Positions 6,159 through 9,832 of a DNA stretch of 9,832 nucleotides are shown piece after piece. The stretch covers positions 1 through 9,832 of the forward strand of contig JAKFYP010000054.1 in NCBI GenBank assembly GCA_021730835.1, given 5' to 3'. Below the pieces are notes generated by a model. The model was given only the letters and a program-made list of their open reading frames with translations, was not told the DNA's origin and ran no database searches. Within the stretch, counting starts at the first letter, position 1. Each line of letters opens with the position of its first letter. The DNA comes from Alphaproteobacteria bacterium (lineage in GTDB: Bacteria > Pseudomonadota > Alphaproteobacteria > Rickettsiales > UBA998). The translations under genes were made by a program, and so were the position numbers.

Positions 6159-7427
6159 ATGCGCAGCGCACAGGAAATCGAGAAAGACTGGAACACCAGC
6201 AAACGCTGGGACGGTGTAGAGCGGAACTATACCGCCAAAGACGTGGAACGCCTGCGTGGCACGATCCATGTCGAACATAGTCTGGCGCGTCACGGCGCGG
6301 AGAAACTGTGGAATTACTTTCATTCCGAGGATTACGTCAACGCGCTCGGCGCGCTGACCGGCAATCAGGCCATGCAGCAGGTCAAGGCCGGGCTGAAGGC
6401 GATCTATCTTTCCGGCTGGCAGGTGGCGGCGGACGCCAATCTCGCCGGGCACATGTACCCGGATCAGAGCCTCTATCCGGCGGATAGCGTACCCGCCGTG
6501 GTCAAACGCATCAACCAGTGCCTGCTCAGGGCCGACCAGCTCCATCACGCGGAAGGTAACGACAAGATTGACTGGCTGCAACCGATCGTCGCCGATGCGG
6601 AAGCCGGTTTCGGCGGCAACCTCAACGCGTTTGAACTGATGAAGGGCATGATCGAAGCGGGCGCCTCGGGCGTGCATTTTGAGGATCAGCTAGCTTCGGC
6701 CAAGAAATGCGGCCATATGGGCGGCAAGGTGCTGGTTCCGACGCAGGAAGCGGTGCAGAAATTGCTGGCGGCGCGGCTGGCCGCCGATATCGCCGACGTG
6801 CCGACCGTACTGGTGGCGCGTACCGATGCCAACGGCGCATTCCTGATTACCAGCGACGTGGACGAATACGATGAGCCGTTCGTCGCAAAAGAACGCACCA
6901 CAGAGGGCTTCTATAAAATGAAAGGCGGGCTGGATTGCGCCATCTCCCGCGGGCTGGCCTATGCGCCCTACTGTGATCTGATCTGGTGTGAGACCTCAAC
7001 GCCCGATATTGGCGAGGCAAGAAAATTCGCTGAAGCAGTCCACAAAAAATATCCCGGCAAAATGCTGGCCTATAACTGCTCGCCTTCGTTTAACTGGCGC
7101 AAGAATCTCGACGATATTACCATTGCCAAGTTCCAGCGCGAGCTGGGGGCGATGGGATATAAATTCCAGTTCATCACGCTGGCCGGGTTCCACTCGCTTA
7201 ATTACGGGATGTTCGACCTCGCCCGTAAATACAAGGCGAGCGGCATGACCGGCTATGTCGAGATGCAGGAGCGCGAGTTCGCCGCAGAGAAAGACGGGTT
7301 CACCGCCGTCAAGCACCAGCGGGAAGTCGGCACGGGGTATTTCGATCAGGTGGCAACCGTCATCAGCGGCGGGCAAAGCTCGACCACGGCGCTGACCGGC
7401 TCGACCGAGGAAGCCCAGTTCCATTAG
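6159..7427 (+). CDS. aceA: Isocitrate lyase
   Basis: Isocitrate lyase splits isocitrate into glyoxylate and succinate, the first step of the glyoxylate shunt used for growth on acetate and fatty acids; it is a soluble homotetramer. The 422-residue chain is close to E. coli AceA (434) over its whole length. The signature KKCGHMGGKVL is at 182-192, with the catalytic cysteine C184. Other family blocks present are VARTDANGAFLITSD, ISRGLAYAPYCDLIWCETST, AYNCSPSFNWRKNLDD, QFITLAGFHSLNYGMFDL and the C-terminal TALTGSTEEAQFH. The ATG at 6159 has an ideal ribosome binding site (GGAGGA, six bases before). Upstream is a long leader with promoter, mini-ORF and TTTGCAAA candidates. Malate synthase is not in the window. 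Three bases after the stop begins a gyrA remnant, so the gene downstream has been rearranged. Confidence 0.97.
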   Translation: MRSAQEIEKDWNTSKRWDGVERNYTAKDVERLRGTIHVEHSLARHGAEKLWNYFHSEDYVNALGALTGNQAMQQVKAGLKAIYLSGWQVAADANLAGHMYPDQSLYPADSVPAVVKRINQCLLRADQLHHAEGNDKIDWLQPIVADAEAGFGGNLNAFELMKGMIEAGASGVHFEDQLASAKKCGHMGGKVLVPTQEAVQKLLAARLAADIADVPTVLVARTDANGAFLITSDVDEYDEPFVAKERTTEGFYKMKGGLDCAISRGLAYAPYCDLIWCETSTPDIGEARKFAEAVHKKYPGKMLAYNCSPSFNWRKNLDDITIAKFQRELGAMGYKFQFITLAGFHSLNYGMFDLARKYKASGMTGYVEMQEREFAAEKDGFTAVKHQREVGTGYFDQVATVISGGQSSTTALTGSTEEAQFH

Positions 7428-7429
7428 GA

Positions 7430-7582
7430 CCGGTGAATACCATACGCATCGCTGGACGCAGCACGCAAGGTGTGATAATCCTTAATGTGGAGTCGGGCGA
7501 GCGGGTGGTTTCCGCGACTCGGATTCAGGGGAGTTTTGAGGAAGAAAAAGAAGAACCGCCACAAGAACAAGGAAGAGCATAA
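7430..7582 (+). pseudogene. gyrA: 3' remnant of DNA gyrase subunit A
   Basis: From 7430 the frame reads P-V-NTIRIAGRSTQGV, then a short strand segment ending GERVVSATRIQ, and a Glu-rich tail of about 17 residues before TAA (7580-7582). The 'P V . . I R . . G R . T Q G V' signature followed by 'G E . V V S . . R I' and an acidic tail is how GyrA ends (last part of the C-terminal beta-pinwheel). Only about 50 of roughly 900 codons are present. Homology begins almost exactly after the aceA stop (7425-7427), with no upstream gyrA reading frame, so this is a truncated copy, not the working gene. A GTG at 7433 could still start a 49-residue peptide, but its ribosome binding site is poor. Identification is from memory of the family. 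Confidence 0.68.
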
Positions 7583-7584
7583 TC

Positions 7585-7704
7585 ATGGCAGAAATTCACT
7601 ATCCGGAACTTCGGCTGACGGCAGAAGATAAGGCGACGCTTGAGCAGCTTTCCACACATTTTCCACATGGTCATAGCCTTGGGAGAGCAAGGGGGGGGGT
7701 ATAA
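7585..7704 (+). CDS. Small ORF upstream of, and possibly fused by frameshift to, the next gene
   Basis: ATG 7585 opens two bases after the gyrA-remnant stop and has AAGGAAGAG as ribosome binding site about ten bases upstream. It encodes 39 residues beginning MAEIHYPELRLTAEDKATLE. The last codons run through a tract of nine G (7691-7699) and stop at TAA (7702-7704), whose last A is the first base of the next ATG (TAATG). The peptide is unlike any family I know. Two readings fit: a short upstream cistron translationally coupled to the 104-residue gene, or the N-terminal part of a single roughly 145-residue protein split by the G tract. One additional G, or a -1 slip on the G run, would join the two frames. 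Confidence 0.5.
   Translation: MAEIHYPELRLTAEDKATLEQLSTHFPHGHSLGRARGGV
7691..7699. repeat. Homopolymer of nine G at an ORF junction
   Basis: Nine consecutive G lie inside the last codons of the small ORF at 7585 and five bases before the ATG at 7704. Long G runs inside coding sequence are classical slippage sites (replication, transcription or ribosome), and are also prone to sequencing error. Gain of one G would fuse the two frames. Confidence 0.85.
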
Positions 7705-8018
7705 TGGGGGCCGCGATTGAAATCGCTCTTAAGCTTTCCGAAATGACGGAATATCTGGATGCCAACACAAGAATGTACCCGGCTGACAGGCGGATTTATA
7801 CGGAAAATATCCGGCGTTGCTGCAGTGTGTTAGGAAGGAAAATAACCCCGGAGGAAGCGATGGATGCGGTTTTAGAACAATTGGATTGGGGCAATCGTCA
7901 AGATATGGAGGTTGATCTCAGCAAAAAGGCGTTTGCACTATTCGAAAAAATAGCCCAGCCGCTCAAGGACATCATTTCTCAGATGCAGCAGGTGCAGCCG
8001 GGTATGGGTATCTCTTGA
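7704..8018 (+). CDS. Hypothetical helical protein, 104 residues
   Basis: I do not recognise this protein. It begins MGAAIEIALKLSEMTEYLDA, is predicted by eye to be mostly alpha-helical and soluble, has a CC pair (RRCCSVLG) and a mid-region KITPEEAMDAVLEQLDWGNR, and ends in Gln/Met-rich sequence. There is no signal peptide or transmembrane segment. The start overlaps the preceding stop (TAATG), so translation is probably coupled; the G run upstream may act as a ribosome binding site. In this frame the sequence stays open upstream to 7677, covering the G tract. It converges on the DUF445 gene with 37 bases between stops and no visible terminator. Its AT-richer codons differ from those of aceA. 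Confidence 0.65.
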   Translation: MGAAIEIALKLSEMTEYLDANTRMYPADRRIYTENIRRCCSVLGRKITPEEAMDAVLEQLDWGNRQDMEVDLSKKAFALFEKIAQPLKDIISQMQQVQPGMGIS

Positions 8019-8055
8019 TGCCCAAATCAACAGAGCGGCCCCGGCAGTGCAGCGG

Positions 8056-8736
8056 CTACATCCCCGCCACGCTGACCGCCAGCCCGATTGCACCGCCGAA
8101 CACGCCGCCCCAGACCACCAGCCAGCCCAGATGCCTGCGGATCATATCCTGCACGATCTGCTTGACCTTTTGCGGTGTCAGTTCCTCAAGGCGGCTGTCA
8201 ATAATATGCTCGACCTGTTCGATCAGCGCGTCGGTCAGGGCGCTGCCCTCCTCACCGGTCGTATGACTGACTGCCAGTTCTTCCACGATGCTCCTCAATT
8301 TGTGCGTCACCGGCTCGCGTAGCGGCATCAGCGCCTTGCGCCCACCTATCATCCCCAGCATGCCACCCAGAGATGACTCCTCCAGCGCCACTAACAATCC
8401 GTCAAAGGCGCGGTCGTAATCAATCCGCTCGGCGATACCGCTGCGCATTACCTCTCCCCGGTTGAAAAACCGCTCGATATGCTCGCGGGTGAAGAATTCC
8501 TGCACGATAAGTTGCCTGATGCCCGCCCGGAATTCCTCGAAACGAGCAGGAATCACACCGGAGCCGTAGAGAAACGGCACTTTCTCAAACAGCATATGGA
8601 TGGCCAGCCAGTTTGTCACCGCACCGGAAAGCGCAAAAACACCCGTTGAAAACAGGATTTCACCATACGCAGGCGAAACATACCCCGCCAGCGTCATCGC
8701 CAGCGCGATCAGGTTGGTTGCCAGACTTTTATTCAT
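8056..8736 (-). CDS. DUF445-family membrane protein
   Basis: This is a DUF445 (YheB-like) inner-membrane protein of unknown biochemical role. It starts with two hydrophobic segments (about residues 5-23 and 27-48). The family signature follows: TNWLAIHMLFEKVPFLYGSG (41-60) and then VIPARFEEFR. A long amphipathic helical region follows (about 72-200), and a C-terminal membrane segment (about 203-225, LGWLVVWGGVFGGAIGLAVS). At 226 residues it belongs to the shorter DUF445 group. Two in-frame ATGs lie six bases apart. I chose 8736 because GGGGAG is eight bases from it but only two from the ATG at 8742. A sigma70-like promoter lies just upstream (8756-8785). The gene is monocistronic as far as can be seen. 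Confidence 0.88.
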   Translation of the reverse strand: MNKSLATNLIALAMTLAGYVSPAYGEILFSTGVFALSGAVTNWLAIHMLFEKVPFLYGSGVIPARFEEFRAGIRQLIVQEFFTREHIERFFNRGEVMRSGIAERIDYDRAFDGLLVALEESSLGGMLGMIGGRKALMPLREPVTHKLRSIVEELAVSHTTGEEGSALTDALIEQVEHIIDSRLEELTPQKVKQIVQDMIRRHLGWLVVWGGVFGGAIGLAVSVAGM

Positions 8737-8755
8737 GCGCATATCTCCCCACCTG

Positions 8756-8785
8756 CTTATACGGCAGGAAGTGGCCCGAGTTCAA
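8756..8785 (-). promoter_or_regulatory. Candidate sigma70 promoter for the DUF445 gene
   Basis: On the minus strand TTGAAC (8785-8780) and TATAAG (8761-8756) are 18 bases apart; they match four and five of six consensus bases. Transcription would begin near 8749, giving a leader of about 13 bases that includes the GGGGAG ribosome binding site. A small inverted repeat (CCTGC/GCAGG, 8752-8768) overlaps the -10 box and could be an operator. Confidence 0.45.
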
Positions 8786-8795
8786 GAGAAGGGTG

Positions 8796-8917
8796 CTGAT
8801 ACCATTTCACGGTCAATGAAGTATTGAGCGTGGTTGCGCGCCATGAGGCGCGGCGCACGGTCGTGCTTGTCAATTCACTTTCTATGATACGCGATAAGAT
8901 AAGTGAATTGGTATCAG
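8796..8917. repeat. Highly structured 122-bp intergenic module (MITE-like or structured RNA)
   Basis: Outer arms CTGATACCATTTCAC (8796-8810) and GTGAATTGGTATCAG (8903-8917) pair at 14 of 15 positions. Enclosed are three successive hairpins: TCAAT/ATTGA (8813-8827), CGCGCC/GGCGCG (8837-8852, ATGA loop) and GCACG/CGTGC (8855-8866). A fourth perfect 10-bp stem, CAATTCACTT (8871-8880) with AAGTGAATTG (8901-8910), competes with the outer stem for the same bases, so two folds exclude each other. No target duplication is evident at the ends. The 287-bp gap 8738-9024 holds no gene I can support. Confidence 0.65.
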
Positions 8918-8970
8918 TTATCGTGCAGGTATAGGAAAAGACGGACAAGGAGGAAAGGAATTTATCCATT

Positions 8971-9024
8971 TCCTGATCAATCCCCATCGCGGAGCAATTG
9001 TTTAGTGACGGGGCGGGATCAGGA
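8971..9024 (-). repeat. Inverted repeat directly after the antitoxin stop
   Basis: TCCTGATC (8971-8978) pairs with GATCAGGA (9017-9024), and after three unpaired bases CCCC (8982-8985) pairs with GGGG (9010-9013). The right arm abuts the antitoxin stop codon (9025-9027). It may stabilise or end the toxin-antitoxin transcript, although no uridine tract follows on the minus strand. Confidence 0.5.
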
Positions 9025-9342
9025 TTAATGCAACGTTCTTATCTGAAACTGCAAACCTTCTTTTTGTTGCAACATATGAAGAATGCAAAAAAAGTTACTC
9101 GCCGTCGGATTCCCGTCAGGGCTGAACATACGCATCAGGCTTTTGGGTGATTTTTGTGTCAGGCTTCCCAGTTCTTTAAAGCCAATAGTCGCATTGATAT
9201 AGTCTCGAAGCAAGGCTTTGCCGGTTTCCATATCGCCTTCAAGCATGCACTCAATACTCTCCACAAGCAGCCCGGCACGAAACGCGGGATCACGCATCGC
9301 CCTGCTTTGGATCGTATCCTTAAAATGACGTGTTATGGTCAT
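9025..9342 (-). CDS. Type II antitoxin, HI1420-like (HigA-type HTH)
   Basis: This is the DNA-binding antitoxin of the pair, expected to neutralise the toxin and repress the operon. The 105 residues begin MTITRHFKDTIQSRAMRDPAF, followed by LEGDMETGKALLRDYINATI (34-53) and a helix-turn-helix from about 54, GFKELGSLTQKSPKSLMRMF, then SPDGNPTASNFF. The 'R.a..Dp.F', 'LRDYInA..GF' and 'SL.RM.s.dGNP' signatures are those of the HI1420 'addiction module antidote' family (TIGR02684 type). ATG 9342 is preferred over an upstream frame start at 9405 because family homology begins at MTITRHF and it opens four bases after the toxin stop (TAA 9347-9349). This spacing implies translational coupling; no strong ribosome binding site is present. 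Confidence 0.88.
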   Translation of the reverse strand: MTITRHFKDTIQSRAMRDPAFRAGLLVESIECMLEGDMETGKALLRDYINATIGFKELGSLTQKSPKSLMRMFSPDGNPTASNFFCILHMLQQKEGLQFQIRTLH

Positions 9343-9346
9343 CTGT

Positions 9347-9670
9347 TTACCGTTTTTTTTGCTTTTTATATTCCTGCCAGAGCATTTTTGCCCGTTCAAT
9401 ATCACTTTGCTGACGTTTTTTTATGCCCCCGCCGGGCAAGATAATCAGCTTTTTTCCATCTTTGCCGATATACACCCGGTATCCCGGCCCACAATCTATC
9501 CGGCATTCATAAACGCCATTCCCAACTCCTTTCAGAGAGGAAACATTGCCGCCTCCAGGACGGGTAATGCAGGTGTTCACTTTGAGGGCCGCCCGGGTGT
9601 CCAGCCCATCAAACCAGCGCGCAAACGGACTCTCCTTCTCCGCTGTGATATATTCTCTTATTTCAATCAT
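9347..9670 (-). CDS. Type II toxin, RelE/HigB-like (HI1419/Gp49 family)
   Basis: This 107-residue protein belongs to the 'addiction module killer' branch of the RelE/ParE superfamily (HI1419, TIGR02683 type), whose better-studied relatives are ribosome-dependent mRNA nucleases. Visible family features are FARWFDGLD (16-24), GGGNVSSLKGVGNGVYECRI (39-58), GPGYRVYI (61-68), the strand KKLIILPGGG (73-82) with KKRQQSDIERA (84-94), and a basic C-terminus (KKQKKR). It precedes the antitoxin, the usual order in this family. The ATG at 9670 gives the correct N-terminus (MIEIREY); a TTG at 9700 would add ten residues and is unlikely. The start codon lies inside a 30-bp palindrome and has no ribosome binding site, so it may be leaderless or poorly translated, which would keep toxin low. 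Confidence 0.88.
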   Translation of the reverse strand: MIEIREYITAEKESPFARWFDGLDTRAALKVNTCITRPGGGNVSSLKGVGNGVYECRIDCGPGYRVYIGKDGKKLIILPGGGIKKRQQSDIERAKMLWQEYKKQKKR

Positions 9671-9697
9671 AATAGTAACATATACGTTACTATTATG
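9668..9697 (-). promoter_or_regulatory. Palindromic operator covering the toxin start codon
   Basis: The 30 bases form a near-perfect palindrome: arms CATAATAGTAAC (9668-9679) and GTTACTATTATG (9686-9697) are exact reverse complements, and of the three central pairs only one mismatches. One arm includes the toxin's ATG. Antitoxins of this type autorepress by binding palindromes at their own promoter, so this is the likely operator of the 9347-9670/9025-9342 pair. Confidence 0.7.
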
Positions 9698-9714
9698 CAA
9701 GCCGGATTTATCAC

Positions 9715-9832
9715 TTACATCCCCCTGCCCGTGCCGTGGCCCTGACTCATGGCGTTTTCAACGAATTTTCCGGCAATGTTCAAACCAGCCGACGCCAGCC
9801 GCTTCACCGTATCCCGCGCATCCTCGTAGACC
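9715..9832 (-). CDS. C-terminal end of an unidentified gene
   Basis: A minus-strand frame enters from the right edge and ends at TAA (9715-9717) after 38 visible codons: VYEDARDTVKRLASAGLN, then IAGKFVENAMSQGHGTGRGM. The Ala/Val/Lys helix followed by a short Gly-rich polar tail looks like a real C-terminus and the frame is open to the edge, but I cannot assign a family. It lies 44 bases upstream of the toxin start on the same strand, with the palindromic operator between them. Confidence 0.55.
   Translation of the reverse strand, partial: VYEDARDTVKRLASAGLNIAGKFVENAMSQGHGTGRGM

Noticed and set aside
8948..8957. AGGAGGAAAG, a perfect ribosome binding site on the plus strand
   Set aside because: No ATG, GTG or TTG at suitable spacing follows, so no gene is supported.
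8757..8987. Minus-strand ORF of 76 residues between antitoxin and DUF445 gene
   Set aside because: No ribosome binding site, Ser/Thr-rich unrecognisable translation, and it is laid across the structured module and the DUF445 promoter.

Overview
The window looks like a piece of a GC-moderate proteobacterial chromosome, most probably alphaproteobacterial. The reasons are a tail-tip protein start resembling those of alphaproteobacterial gene transfer agents and their phages, the form of the NtrC-type regulator and of the isocitrate lyase, and the many intergenic palindromes. The species cannot be named from sequence alone. No tRNA, rRNA, CRISPR array, transposase or integrase is visible.

Layout. 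Positions 1-300 (minus) hold the first 100 codons of a phage/GTA-like tail protein. An intergenic stretch with a three-way-junction palindromic repeat (314-400) follows. Then comes a plus-strand housekeeping block: the ribosome-associated GTPase TypA/BipA, an NtrC-family sigma54 activator without an adjacent sensor kinase, and glucokinase, in which one glucose-contacting His appears to be Asn. A 146-bp imperfect palindrome (5002-5147) separates glucokinase from a convergent orphan gene (5145-5669, minus). The orphan's predicted promoter is covered by a perfect 19-bp inverted repeat.

A long leader region (5670-6158) precedes isocitrate lyase (aceA, glyoxylate shunt). It holds a good extended -10 promoter, a 12-codon mini-ORF with a strong ribosome binding site, a small hairpin and a TTTGCAAA palindrome, the motif bound by short-chain fatty-acyl-CoA regulators in relatives. 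Directly after the aceA stop lies a 3' remnant of gyrA. Two small ORFs follow, joined by a TAATG overlap just after a nine-G tract, so they may be one frameshifted or phase-variable gene.

The last third is all on the minus strand: a DUF445 membrane protein, a highly structured 122-bp intergenic module (8796-8917), a toxin-first type II toxin-antitoxin pair (HI1419/HI1420-like) with a near-perfect 30-bp palindrome over the toxin start, and the C-terminal 38 codons of an unidentified gene running off the right edge.

The genes do not form one pathway. Glucokinase (sugar entry), isocitrate lyase (acetate/fatty-acid use) and an NtrC-type regulator are core metabolic functions. The palindromes, gyrA remnant, orphan genes and toxin-antitoxin pair between them point to repeated small insertions and rearrangements. 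The best candidates for something undescribed are the structured module at 8796-8917, the palindromic element at 5002-5147, and the gyrA-tail/G9-tract locus at 7430-8018.
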